A DNA stretch of 64,000 nt from Diospyros lotus (Eukaryota; Streptophyta; Magnoliopsida; Ericales; Ebenaceae): contig NC_068340.1 of NCBI RefSeq assembly GCF_014633365.1, positions 20,625,879 to 20,689,878 on the forward strand, written 5' to 3'. Each line of letters starts with the position of its first letter. Within the stretch, counting starts at the first letter, position 1. The notes beneath the pieces were generated by a model. It saw nothing but the letters and a program-made list of their open reading frames with translations. It was not told the DNA's origin and ran no database searches. Made by a program: the position numbers and the translations under genes. This document shows positions 24,661 through 36,336 of the stretch, piece by piece.

Positions 24661-25438
24661 CTATACATACAAACACGTTAGAGTGATAAATAAAATCTTA
24701 TACACATAAATAAAAAAATTAGTAAATGGAATTGATATTACGGTTCGGTGTAAGTCTCCATCCACCTATAAAGTATGAGAAAAAAAGCATTTTATTAGAA
24801 GAAAATTAGATATGTTAAGTTTTTTTTTTTTAAAAAAAAATATAGGCCTTACAAAGAAAAAAACTTACTTGACCAAAAATAGTGATATTGTCCATAACTG
24901 TTGTACTTCAACCTAAAAATGTTTGGTTATAAAATTTTAGACACTAAAAAAAATAAAAAATTAGCAATACTAAATAGTTAACATGGATTTAATTGACAAT
25001 GTCGTGTTATTTCCAAATCAGTTGTTACCAAACGGATTACAATTAAGATGTATTTTAACAATCACATTAAAATGATAAAAATAAAATTGGAGTACAACAA
25101 TTGTTCAAATTTGAACTCTTATCTTTCCTAACTAACTTTAGGTTTATAAAAATAAAATTAAAACCAAAATCAAAGTCTGGTATGAATAATTATCACTTGG
25201 AAAGTCCAAACATAAATTTAGGCAAAAAAAATAAATTTCAACAGATAACAAAGTCATTTTATAAATAAACATGTCTTTAGGCATGTTTATATTCATTTTT
25301 TTTGATAATTTCATGTTTAAGAACTATATACATTGTCTTCAAATACATAATATAATCGAGTTTAGGTTTTCAGTTTAGTACGTGTTCGAGTTAAGTATTT
25401 GATTATTCTGCATTCAAATTCAATATTAGATTTTTTTT

Positions 25439-25480
25439 AGTTGCACCGTGCCTTCAGGCACGGGTTATTCCTAATCTAGA
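25439..25480 (-). repeat. Helitron 5' terminus with inverted repeat
   Basis: On the minus strand, TC begins the element and is followed after about 16 bases by an 8-bp perfect inverted repeat, CCGTGCCT-ga-AGGCACGG. The same GCACGG/CCGTGC words recur in the 3' terminal hairpin, so both ends carry related palindromes. Confidence 0.8.
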
Positions 25481-28400
25481 TATATATACAAACACACATG
25501 GTTGCGGCCATGGCAACCGCCGCCCGCAATCAATGGAGGGAACCTTGATTCGGGATCGAAGATATATAATTCTAAATGTCAAATTCTTAAAACTTACACT
25601 ATTGATTTTTTTTTATTTAAAAAATTTCAAATGTTGTAGTCCATAATTTCTTTTTAAAAAAATTAAAACTTACACTGTTGGTGTTTTTTTTATTTAAAAT
25701 TTTTAAATGTTGTAGAATACTTAAAAAATTGAAAAGTCCCTGATCGCTGCTGGTCCCCGACAATCCCAAAATGTTCTCACACTCAATAACTCTTAATGAT
25801 AAATTTTGTTTATTTTCTTTTAAATAATTAACTAACTACCATAAATATTAGATATTAAACTTAATACCTACTCCTGCTTTGTTTTTCAATAAGGAATTTA
25901 TATATTTTGGAAAGTGTTGCTACAATCACTATATTCCAATACAAAGTTAATTTATTGAGAAATAATTCATTCATGTAAACTCGTCCACTTCGTGAGATTA
26001 TGAGTTCATTTATTGAGAAATAATTTGTTTGAGATGTATCCATACAACATCTCTTAATCATACACACAAAGGCAAAAATGAGAAACGATTACATACATTT
26101 AATTAACAATGGAGCATCTTTTGTCTATTATCATTGTTTGCTACTCATTTAAATACATACATACATACATATATTCAATTTACACCGTGTTTGCTACTCA
26201 TTTAGTCTTAATAAACATGCATTTAATTAACAATAATTAATATACATAAATGCTCATTTAAGATCTTGCATATATATAACCGAAATGTGCATATATATTA
26301 CAGAAATGCTCACCATGTATGTTGGCGTACATACATACATACAAAGAAAAAACAAAGAACAACAAACATTACATGTCCTTGACCTAATTAGAACTATTGA
26401 TTTACATATTGATTTACATATATCAATATTCCCACAATCCACTGATTGCACTTTCATCTCTTGTTCAAATAATTCCTTTTGAACAATTCCATTACATGTC
26501 CTTGACCTAAGAACTAAACAGTGATACTTGTGCTGATTTGATTAACAGTTTAGTCTGAAAATCTACAAAATTTCCCAATATTCTCTCATAGCTTAATATC
26601 TTCAATTGAGATAGGCTGTTTGATGCTTTTCATTACTTCATATAGATTTGAGATGCTTTTCATTACTTCATAAACAGTAGCTCCAACATTATACGTAAAA
26701 TTAAAACATGGCAAACATTAGATTGCTTTTGTATTCCAGCAAACAATCTAATATACATTTAATATTAATCTCATAGCATCTAATGCGTAAAACAGTGATA
26801 ATAGACAAAAGTATCTGATGCTTCATTGATCTCATAGCAAACATTAGATTGCTTTTGATCTCCAGCAAACAAAGAACAGCGTACAAAACATCTTAAACGC
26901 TGTAAGATTTATTCCAGCAAACACTTAATATACATACACTTAATATACATACAAACATACATACAGTGTACGTTTACAGACACTTAAATCTTAAACGCTG
27001 TGAGCAACGAACATACATACAGACACTTATGGCGTATATATATCTTAAACCAAATTTCCAGCAAACATACATACAACATACATCTTAAACCAAACATCTT
27101 AAACTAAATTTCCAGCAAACATACATACAGCAAACATACATCTTAAACCAAAATATACAACGTACACCATCGCTGGTCATTTATACAACATATACATACA
27201 AAATATATGGTTTAAGATGAGCAGCGAACACCATCGCATTTACCAGAGAGTGGCGTTGGCAGGGGCGACGGGGACGGCGAGGCGAGCTACGCTGTGGTCG
27301 GGTGGTTCGAGTGGCCGCAGGGGCGGGGGAGATAGAGAAAGAGAGAGAAGGAGAAAGGGAGGGATAGAGGCAGAGCGGCGAGTGATAGGTTTGGTGCTTT
27401 GAGAGAGAGAGAGAGGAGGGGGGAGGGGGCAGGACAGAAGAAGCAGAGTGTGTGCGTGTGAGCCGTGAGGATGAGATGGTTTTGGGGGGGGGGGGGAAAT
27501 ATATTGATCTCAGCCATCGATGAAAAATCAAAATCCATCTCAACCATCAAAAAAATGTCCCCCTCACATTTGTCTATATAGATTTCAAAAACCTTCTTGC
27601 TATATTATATAGATTATTATATAAACACACACACTCACACATTCACGCCTCTGTCACTGCAATGATATATATATAAATAAATATTATAATTCAATATATA
27701 ATATAATATAATATATAAAATAATATATATAATATTTAATATACTCTTAAATATAATAACTTTAACTATATTATAATATTAATTATTTAAAATATTTATT
27801 TATTTTAAAATTAATTTTATAATATATATATTTTTCTTTTTACACTCAAATCTTCAAATTAATTTTCTTTGTCGAGTTCCTATAAAAAAAGATTAAAATA
27901 ATATAAAATCCATATAAACACACATTTATGTAAGAAAATTAACACAAAGTTAAGATAAAAATTAGATAAAAATATATAAACAATTAAGCCCTATCACCCC
28001 TCTAATATATAATATATTATATTATATATATTTATATATTCAATTCGGTTTGGTTTGATTTGGTTCGGTTACCCACAGAACAGTTCAGTTTCGGTTCAAG
28101 TTTTGGTTTGGTTTTAGTGAAAACCATAACCAAACCATACTCATTGAAACAATGTTCGATTTTTCTCCAAACCAAACCATTACCCAGTCAAATGGTTTTT
28201 AACTGCGTTGATCGATTCGATTTCGATTCGATTCCTCACGGTTTCGGTTGCAATTGCCATCCTTACAGACGCACCTATCCCTTGTACATATGTATATACA
28301 GCAGCAACAGAACCCAACAAAGCCTAGCCTTCCTTATTCACAGAATCTCTCAAACTCAATCAACAATCGCTTGGTGCTTACTACTCACTTTCAACCTCTA

Positions 28401-28564
28401 GCTCTCTACACTTCGACTCCGCAACCATCTTTACTATTGTGAGTTGTAGTCGTGTCATCTCTATTGCTACTCACCATTAGGGGTGAGCAACATTTCGATT
28501 AAATAGAAATAGCTAAACTGAATCGACCAAAATAGCTGAATTGCATCGAGTTCAACTTGCCTCC
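25481..28564. other. Repeat-rich intergenic block
   Basis: 25500-25560 is GC-richer and unassigned. 26150-27200 is dominated by catacata microsatellites and short shuffled words (ccagcaaacatacatac, catcttaaacc). 27230-27500 is a GC-rich, GA-rich stretch with a 13-base G run (27484-27496). 27600-28030 is almost pure AT. 28040-28230 is rich in ggttcggttt/aaccaaacc words. No gene was recognised; the open frames here are low complexity. Confidence 0.55.
26150..27160. repeat. CATA/CATACA microsatellites and short local repeats
   Basis: Pure catacata runs occur near 26155-26170, 26328-26343 and 26945-26965. Between them, phrases recur: agcaaacattagattgcttttg at 26707 and 26835, and aaatttccagcaaacatacatac at about 27052 and 27108. 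This looks like slippage and local duplication. Confidence 0.75.
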
Positions 28565-28780
28565 TTCCATCTTGAAGGAATTGCACTCCAATGGCATCGA
28601 TGGTTCACAAAATTCAGAGGACCATTAAGCTAGACAAAATTCACCAAAGCTTTGCTACTTCGTTTTGGGCCAACAGGTTATAAAGATCCTTCAGAAGCTT
28701 TCACTTAACTTAAACAAACCATATCTCTCAGAGCTTATCAAGAGGCTTTTGAGAAATTATCTCATCGAGTAAATGGTCTA
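28565..28780 (+). pseudogene. Gypsy Gag, 5' part, broken
   Basis: The frame at 28565 reads FHLEGIALQWHRWFTKFRG, then FTKALLLRFGPTGYKDPSEA and ISLRAYQEAFEKLSHRVNGL. This is the capsid region of plant Ty3/gypsy Gag (retrotransposon gag family). TAG and TAA stops interrupt it. It breaks off at the CACTA terminal repeat and resumes at 30259 with FLVGCLVTGL in the same order. Confidence 0.82.
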
Positions 28781-30258
28781 CACTACAAGAAAAATTAATT
28801 TTAGTGACGAAAAAATCCGTCACTAAAACTAGAAATTTCGTCACTAAATTTTTTAGTGACGGGTTTAATGACGGGTAATGAATCTGTCACTAAAGTGGGC
28901 GTCACTAAATTTTAGTGACGGATTTTTAGATCCCATCACAGATCAGTGACGGGGTTGCAGAGCTGTCACAGATCTGTGACGGGAATTCCCCGTCACAAAT
29001 CCTTTTAAAAAATTAAAAAAAAAATTAAATTAATTTTTAAATAAAAAATAAAAATTTAATAAATAACAAGAAACCTTTTTAAAAATTTAAATTATATATA
29101 TAATAAATAAAAATTTAAAACTAATTATAGAAATAATTAAAAATTTACATTAAAAAGAAAATATTAAAAATTTGAAATTGAAAACTTTTACTGTTTTAAA
29201 TAAAAAAATAATATTTATTAATATAATTACATAACAAAATAAGATACATTTATACTATGACTACTAAATAACAATCAATAAATTTTTCATTTTAATTTCT
29301 AAATGTAACAAATAATATAAACAATTAAACTAAAACTAAACTACACAAACTAACTAAAATTAAACTAACACAAAATAACTAAATTTTAAACAATTAAACT
29401 AACAACACTGGATAACACAAAATAACTAAAATTAAACTATCAAAAAATAACTAACTTTAAACAATTAAACTAAACTAACAATATAGAATAATTAAAATTA
29501 AACTAACATAAAATAACTATTAATTCAATAATAAAACTAACCTTAAATTAAATTACCTCCAAAAGATTGAAAAAACGATAATAATGACACAGAGGTGGCA
29601 CCGACGAGAGGCAACAGCGGACGAAGAAAATAGCGCGAAGAGAGAAATCATAGAGGGAGATGGGGAAGAAGAAAATAGTGCAGATGGAGATGGGGGAGAA
29701 GAGAAAAATTGCAGAGAAAGATGGGGAAGAAGAAAACAGCGCGGGGAGAAGAGAGGGAGGGTAGGATTTTAAAGTTATTGTTTAGTGAAGGGGCAGACAA
29801 CCTGTCACTAAATCTATGATGGGGGCTGACATCCCCGTCACTAAATAGCGAGTTTAGTGATGGGGCTGTCAGCCCCCGTCACTAAATTTGTGATGGGACT
29901 GACAGCCCGTCACTAAACAGCGAGTTTAGTGACGAGGATGTCAGCCCCCGTCACTAAATTTGTGACGTGGCTGACAGCCCGTCACTAAATAGCGAGTTTA
30001 GTGACGGGGTAGTCAATCGCTGTCACTAAATTTGTGACGGGGCTAACAGCCTCGTCACTAAATCTGTGACGGGGGCTGACAACCCGTCACTAAATTTGTG
30101 ACGAAGGTTGATTGCCCCGTCACTAAATAGCGAATTTAATGATGGGGGCTTACAGCCCCATCACTAAATCTTAAATTTTATATAAAACTAACCTTAAATT
30201 TTTTAGTGACTGGTGTCTATCACTAAATCCGTCACTAAATTTAAATTTTCTTGTAGTG
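28781..30258. mobile_element. Non-autonomous CACTA (En/Spm-like) element, 1478 bp
   Basis: The termini are CACTACAAGAAAAATTA at 28781 and its complement TTTTCTTGTAGTG ending at 30258, the classic CACTA inverted repeat. Subterminal arrays of TTTAGTGACGG and CCGTCACTAAA in both orientations fill 28800-29000 and 29790-30240. The middle is AT-rich (29000-29570) plus a purine-rich patch (29580-29770). No transposase is encoded. Flanking triplets are cta on the left and tat on the right, so a clean 3-bp TSD is not visible, but the gag frame resumes directly after it. Confidence 0.9.
29790..30240. repeat. CACTA subterminal repeats GTCACTAAA/TTTAGTGAC
   Basis: At least a dozen copies of CGTCACTAAA or its complement alternate, spaced by gggctgacagcc-like words, so neighbouring units form hairpins. 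Such arrays are known binding sites for CACTA TnpA-type proteins. A shorter set lies at the opposite end, 28800-29000. Confidence 0.85.
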
Positions 30259-31364
30259 TATTGGAACCTTTTTTGGTAGGATGCCTCGTAACGGGCCTGT
30301 GCAACAAAATCCTACTCGATGTCAAGATTAAGTAGCCACAAACACTCGCTAACACCATTAGGGTAGCTTGACTGATAGAAGAGCACAACAATCTATAAAA
30401 GAAAGGGTTCAGTACCTCTTAGCCTCCTTTATTTAACAACCAAACCAAGCCCGAATCCAACCCTTTAGTTGGAGTACTTGTATCCCCATTGCCAGCCAAG
30501 GCGTCCCTAGGTTCTAGTAAACTAATAGCCCTTTTTCATAGAATCACCAATCATGAGGCTCGAGAACGCCACCAAAAAGGCCTGTGTTATTACTATAACG
30601 AGAAGTATATTCTCGAACATCAGTGTGAACAACCTCAACTCTTTATGATTGAAGATTTTTACCCCAATAAAGAAAGTGTTGATTTGATTGAACTGGAAGA
30701 GGTAAGAGTCATGCCCGAAATTTCTTTTCATGCTATTGTAGGTACTGAACAACCGCAGACCCTTCGAGTTCAAGGAAAGTTAAAGAACAAGGATGCAACA
30801 ATTTTGATAGATGAAGGCAGCACCCATAATTTCATCTATCAATCCATTGTTCAAAACTATGGTTTACCGGTGGCAAAGGACAAGAAAATTCAAGTGATGA
30901 TTGCCAATAGAGATCGAGTTGAATGTGTTACCATGACCATACAAGGCTACCCAATTATAACTGATTACTACATTCTGCCTATTGTTGCTTGTCAAATTGT
31001 GTTGGGTGTACAATGGCTTGAGACGCCTGGACTAATAGAGATCGATTACAAGAGATTAACCATGTCATTTAAGGATGGGCAAGGCAATTATACATTTCAA
31101 GGTGTGAAGCATGACGTGTTGGAAACTTTGAAATAAAAAGAATGTTGTAGTCTATACAACACTGGTATGCTCCTTCATATTCGACCCATCAGCATTTGGA
31201 AAACTTGTCAACATTATCCTCCTCAGCTTGCTCATATACTCTCCAAATTCAATCACATGTTCGAACCACCAAATGGCCTGTCACCTAAGAGGAGGCACGA
31301 TCATCAAATCCCATTACTGCCTGAAACTGGGCCAGTGAGTGTTCACCCATACCGATATCCCTAC
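30259..31364 (+). pseudogene. Gypsy Gag 3' part, protease and start of RT, broken
   Basis: Gag resumes with FLVGCLVTGLCNKILLDVKIK, with TAG and TGA stops after it. The open frame 30489-31136 carries a degenerate zinc knuckle (KGLCYYYNEKYILEHQC, second Cys replaced by Tyr). It also carries the retropepsin region ATILIDEGSTHNFIYQS, where the active-site Ser/Thr is Glu, and the tail ILGVQWL-like VLGVQWLETPG. After a stop, 31171-31364 reads FNHMFEPPNGLSPKRRHDH and HPYRYPY, the entry to reverse transcriptase. It ends at the cctac TSD of the nested element. Confidence 0.85.
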
Positions 31365-32633
31365 TGTAATACCCAAGAAAATTCTTGAGGATATAAATGA
31401 CATATTATGAAGGGTATAAATGGAATTATTGAAAGAATGAGGATTTAGGGATCACTAACACAATTTTAAGAGACCGAATTGACAGAAGGGAATACCCCGA
31501 ACCTTAGATATTAAAGGAAAATGGAATAGTATCGACAAGTGAATCAAGATGTGATTTTAGGAATCAAAAGAAGTTGGATCGGAAACAGTTTTCAGTACAA
31601 CTGTCGATCAATATGAGAAAACTGAATCAACATAGGAAACCTCCAAAAAGTCAACGGAGCGACTTGAGTACCTAGATTTTACATATGAAACAACCCTCTA
31701 AGGATTTTGGGTTGAAACGAAGGGAATTAGAGTCAAAATGATCAACTGTGCCAAAGTATAATTTTTCAATTTTGCTCGAGAGAGGTCAAAACGAGAGTTT
31801 TTCGGGAATTTCGAGAATGAAATGAAGAGTACTAAACTTGTGGGCCTTAGTGGTATAGTTGGATAAATCAGGGGTGCTTTGGAAAAGACCAAAATGGTAT
31901 ACTAGTGCATTGCATTTTATAAAATGTTATTTATATCATGCATTGAGTTGTGAAATATGGCATAGTCTTGCCTTTTGTGTTGTTTATATGGAATGTTAGT
32001 CTAAAATGTTGTATGGATAGTGTAGCCATAATTCTCCAAGGGTGTGACAGAATAATAGGGGTATCTTATGCTGGTGTGCATGCTGAGATAGCCGCATTTG
32101 TTTTCATATCGGGCCGTTTGTTCAAGGAAGTTGCACTAGGATGACTAGGTGGTCCATATGAGATTTGAGTTAGGATTGTGTAGTGGTTCCTAGATGCTTA
32201 GAATTTGAACGTAATCCCCGATGTAAATGTGGTGAGCTAGGTTCCTACGTTGATGTGACCCTCCTAGGCCAGGAGTTGGTAATGATTGTTTCTGAGATGT
32301 TAGAGAGATGCGTTGACTTTGCCCCTCTTAAGCTAAAACCGCGTCGTGTTGATGTGTTGGTATGGTGGCATAGCTTTTAGAGAGATTGTTCTTTTCCCGT
32401 GGTAGGGTTAAGCGTTGTGGGATTCTCTTAGGCTAGGCTTACTTGGATGTACTGGTTGATTTCATGTCTAGCATACATTCATGGAAACGTGTTTTTAAAC
32501 TCTCACTTAGATGAATTATCATCTAATATAGACTTTATACCTGAAATATTCAAACGTTCCAAGTGAAGGTAGCGGTGCGAAAGGGAAGGGAATTGCCGAG
32601 GAGTGACGGCGATTAGTGGATAGCATATAGTAT

Positions 32634-33920
32634 TGATATTTTACTCTTGAGTAATGAAATGGTTTTGATGAATGTTTATATGAAAATCAATATATGAAAA
32701 TCAATCTATATGGATTTTGTGAATGAGAAAATGAATTTTTAATATATGAGTTTTGAAGCAAGGTATGAAAACCTATAAAAGAAATATTGAGTAAGGTTGA
32801 GTGTGATTTGTTTCAAATATATACTTTTGATAATCTCAACTTGTTTTAAAGATAATCAAAATGAGTTTTTAAAGAATCGAATAAGGTTGTTTTGAAAATT
32901 CAAGTTTTTCTAAAGAATAGTCGACTATCAGAATTATTCTGTTGACTATGTTTCAAAATAGTCGACTGTTTTTAATGTTCTGTCGACTATTTAAGCATCT
33001 GTCGACTATTTTAGCATCTGTCGACTATCGAGTAAAAATAGTCGACTATGCCTTTTGATCTGTCGACTATTTTTGTTCATAAAATTTAAAAATTTCTTCT
33101 CATTTCAGCAACTGTCGACTATTCAAGTATGTCTGTCGACTATTGGATTTTTGTATTAAAAATAGTCGACTATCAGTATATGTTTGTCGACTATTCTTAG
33201 TTTTACTTGTAAAAATAGTTGACTAATCTTTTCTTCTGTCGACTATTATGTTTCACAGATTTTATAACGGCTAGTTTTTCAACTCCAACGGTCACAAAAA
33301 CTGCTAGTTTCTTCTTCAATCCTTATGGATGCTTATATATACAACTCATGGATGATCAAGTAGTGGCTAATGGACTGAAACGAGATGATCTAGCAATTGC
33401 AAATAATTTTATTCGAGCTTACAGTGTTTGGGCTTTCATTGTTTTATTTTTCTCTCCAAGGCTTTGCTATTCTATCATTGTAAATTTATTGTTAAGCCTT
33501 GTTTTTCATTGTGAGAGAACTTGTAACTAAGAGTGTTAACTCTTAGCTTATCTCTTTCATTTGTATTGTTTCTATTTTCCTATCTTGTGTAGCTAGAGGG
33601 CCCATTAAATTGGGAGGTTGTATTTCCTAGCTTGTGTAGCTAGAGGGCCTACTTGTGTAAGTAGGAGGTTTTAGTGAATTGGTTTAAAATCCTTAGTAGG
33701 AGCTAAGATAGTGGATTAGGCTTGGTTTAAGCCGAACCACTATAAATCCTTTGTGTCTTTTATTCTTCTTGCCTTACATTTGTCATTTCATATGTTCTAT
33801 ATTTTAAATCACTAAAACCTCAATTGGGTTAAAAAGTTTTTCAAGTTTTATCAAGAATTTTTTTAAATATCCAATTCACCCCCCCTCTTGGTGTGTGCCA
33901 TAGCATCTCCCGTTTTAACA
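32634..33920 (+). mobile_element. Solo LTR of a copia-like element, 1287 bp
   Basis: It begins TGATATTTTACTC and ends CCCGTTTTAACA, with a perfect TSD agtat at 32629-32633 and 33921-33925; the 3' LTR shows the empty site (catataatatgtcg). It includes a cluster of GTCGAC palindromes (32920-33243), a TATATATA box at about 33332, and near its end the C-run word aattcaccccccctcttgg. That word is typical of long LTRs of SIRE/Maximus-type copia elements, as I recall them. The family assignment is tentative; the solo-LTR call rests on the TSD and empty site. Confidence 0.82.
32920..33243. repeat. Array of GTCGAC palindromes (TAGTCGACTA core)
   Basis: Twelve exact GTCGAC hexamers start at 32920, 32961, 32982, 33001, 33020, 33041, 33062, 33113, 33135, 33165, 33186 and 33238. 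Two GTTGAC variants lie near 32941 and 33219. Most sit in ctGTCGACTAtt or aaaatAGTCGACTAt. Spacing is about 20-50 bases rather than a fixed tandem unit. It lies about 100 bases upstream of the LTR's TATA-like box. Confidence 0.92.
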
Positions 33921-34214
33921 AGTATGTCGTGTTCAATTATGCTATTTATTTTGATGATGTCATGTAAAACATTGGTTTGACTTTATATTATGAATAAAGT
34001 GGATTCAGTTATGTTCTATTGAGGTTTTGATCTAGCTTCCGCATTTGAGGTGATGTACCTGTCTTAATTCATTAATGTTTCTCAGTTAATATACTGAGAA
34101 GGTGTAACGGAATCTTCGGGGATCGGTTTTTGTGTTGAGTTTCCGTTGGAAGGAAAAAATATATCCCCGGAATCTTACGTTACCTAACACCCTGGGAAGG
34201 CAGGGTGTTACAAT

Positions 34215-34225
34215 TGGTATCAGAG
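34215..34225 (+). promoter_or_regulatory. Primer-binding site of the Gag-only element
   Basis: TGGTATCAGAG starts two bases after the LTR end GTGTTACA. It is complementary to initiator Met-tRNA, the usual primer. Confidence 0.85.
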
Positions 34226-34795
34226 GGAAGGTTTTAAATTTAAGGGACTCTAATTAGAGCAAAGGTTATTTGAGGATTATAGATTCCGTTGGAAATTTAG
34301 AAACTATCGATTTGAGGTCAATAGTTGAAATCCTTACGTTGAGAAATGAGATAACCGATAGTTATCGAAAATGATTGAGTTAGGAATAATTCGGTTTGGA
34401 TCGAGGATCGTAGGGATATTGAGCTTAGGATGATTCGATAAGTGCTGTAAAGAATCAAGTTTAAGGATTCTGATGATCGATTTTGAGAATAGGGATCTCG
34501 AAATGAATGTTGTGAGGATCGAGGTAAGGTTACCTCAAGGAAACGACTCATGGGAATGAGTCAAAGGTGTTAGTTCAAAGGTTGACTTAGAAAAAAGAAA
34601 TGGTCAGGATGTAGTATTGAGTTCCGTAAAGGTTATTGGAGAATAGAAATTGTGGCTATTCATGATTTGAGATTTGGATAGGGTATCCTTGATAGTTGTG
34701 GGACCCAAGAAAAAATGGTAAGTAAGATAGAGATTATCTTTAAGTGAGTTGAGTAATGATTAAGAAAGTGTTCTTTTTTTTTTTTTTTTTTCAGA

Positions 34796-35888
34796 TGGTG
34801 AAAACTAGGAGAGTCACAGATCTCAACGAACGAGACAAGAGTGACAGTTGTAGCAGTCATCGCAGTCGTTATTCGAATCATGTCACGAGCGATGGACGAC
34901 AAAAAGAACGATTAGGTCCTAGTGAGAATAGACTTGACCGAATGGAGAGAATCTTAGAGGGCATGCCGACACATGTAAGGAGGAACGAGCTGCCGAGGCA
35001 TACTACTCATGTGTTGGATCAGTATCGCCGGCAAAGACCCCCAGTGTTCAAGGGAAAAGCAGAAGATAACCCTTGTATGATCGAGTTCTAGATGGAGCAA
35101 ATTGAGAAGCTGCTCTAACATTTGCAGTGCAATAACGAAGAGAAAGTTAACTGTGCTACATTCATGCTAGAGGAAGAGGCTGGACGATGGTGGTAATCAG
35201 CCAAGCGAGCTTTGCAGAGGATACCTAGGCAAGTGGAGCAAGATCCAAGGCCAAGACAAGCTCAACCTGTGACTTGGGCAAATTCAAGGAAGCATTTAAC
35301 GCAAAATATTTTCCTCGGAGCTGGAGAGAAGAAAATACGTGGGAGTTCATGAAGTTGAGACAGACTGACGAGATGTCAGTGACTTAATATGATGTCAAGT
35401 TTACTCAACTAATCAGGTACGTGCCTATATACGAAGCCGATGAGTGGTAGAAGGCATAAAAGTTCGTAGGTGAACTAAAAGTGGGACTACAGGAAGCTTT
35501 CAGCTCATGGACTATGGACACCTACAACGAGGCGCTGGATAAAGCCCTATCCACCAAGACTAACTTACTACGGGTGGGTTTGATTATGTCAGACGAAAAG
35601 AAGAAAGATTTGAAAGATAGGGAACATAAAACAGGAGGAAAGAATTCCAAGGACTATGAGCCGTGTCCCCGATGCAAAAAGGTACACTTAGGGAGACAAT
35701 GTTTCCAAAGACATGTCCGTTGTTTTTCCTGTGGTGAAAACAGACACAAGGAAAAGGATTGCCCTAAGAATAAAGAGACACCTCCGACCGGGAATCAAAT
35801 AGGGATCACATGTTTCATGTGTCAACAACCCGATCATTACTCGAGCGAATGCCCAAAGAGGCAGAAGGTAGAGCAATTGGGAAAGTAA
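34796..35888 (+). pseudogene. Gag with two zinc knuckles, broken
   Basis: The frame begins MVKTRRVTDLNERDKSD near 34796. It passes a TAG at about 35089 and further stops near 35117 and 35196, and reopens at 35481-35888. Recognisable Gag segments are RQRPPVFKG, FQEAFSSWTM-like LQEAFSSWTMDTYNEALDKA, and two CCHC knuckles, CFSCGENRHKEKDC (about 35722) and CFMCQQPDHYSSEC (about 35812). The knuckles bind RNA for packaging in related elements. Downstream to 36336 no pol motif is found; AKFGGRNLL just before the polypurine tract resembles the usual gypsy 3' tail. Confidence 0.8.
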
Positions 35889-36321
35889 ATGAGGTAATAA
35901 AACCTCGCCCTGGACGACTTTTCTACCTGTCAAAGGATGACGAAAATATCTACCCGATAAAGGAAAAAGGTACGCCGAATTAGTTCAATGTTATCAATTT
36001 TTGTGTGATCATGGCATATGCATTAGCATAAGAGTGGGTTGGGAGAATTAGGAGCCAAATGAAATGTATTCCGATGACACAATTAGAAATGATGTTAGGC
36101 GCCATAAATTATTTTGAGATACGCGTAGCTGCCTGTGAAGTGCTACAACGAGATATTTTAGAAAAAAAAGAAACATGTTTGGCAAGCATGGATCGTGTGA
36201 AGATGTGAGTTAAAGTAATCGCCAAGGATTAGGAATGATACATTTAGGACATTTCAATCGAGAGTCATTAGCAATAGTAGTAATTCAATTATCACGGGCT
36301 AAATTTGGAGGACGGAATTTA

Positions 36322-36336
36322 TTAAGGGGGAGAGAA
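36322..36336 (+). promoter_or_regulatory. Polypurine tract of the Gag-only element
   Basis: TTAAGGGGGAGAGAA lies immediately 5' of the 3' LTR start TGTAATAC, the position and composition required for plus-strand priming. Confidence 0.8.

Larger units (their letters stand above)
17618..25480 (-). mobile_element. Helitron, about 7.9 kb, both termini present
   Basis: Read on the minus strand the element starts TCTAGATTAGGAATAACCCG at 25480 and ends TTCCTAG at 17618. It is flanked by A on the 5' side and T on the 3' side, as expected for Helitron insertion between A and T without a TSD. A hairpin about 8 bases before the terminal CTAG (CGTGCC-TTTA-GTCACG, one mismatch) matches the family rule. 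Inside is a Rep/helicase reading frame in the same orientation. Coding defects show it is no longer autonomous. Confidence 0.88.
31365..34212 (+). repeat. 5' LTR of the Gag-only element (with insert and deletion)
   Basis: 2848 bp as it stands. Compared with the 3' LTR it lacks about 1013 bp (the part corresponding to 36870-37882, junction near 31897). It also contains a 1287-bp solo LTR plus a 5-bp duplication. The remaining parts align closely with the 3' LTR from TGTAATAC to GTGTTACA. Confidence 0.85.

Noticed and set aside
27181..27550. Proline/serine-rich minus-strand frames
   Set aside because: They lie in GA/CT-rich DNA including a 13-base G run; composition explains the openness.
28060..28442. 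Two plus-strand open frames of 64 and 113 codons
   Set aside because: They overlap a dispersed ggttcggttt repeat and show no recognisable protein family.
28778..30261. 3-bp TSD for the CACTA element
   Set aside because: The flanking triplets are cta and tat; only a shared TA is seen, so no TSD is claimed.
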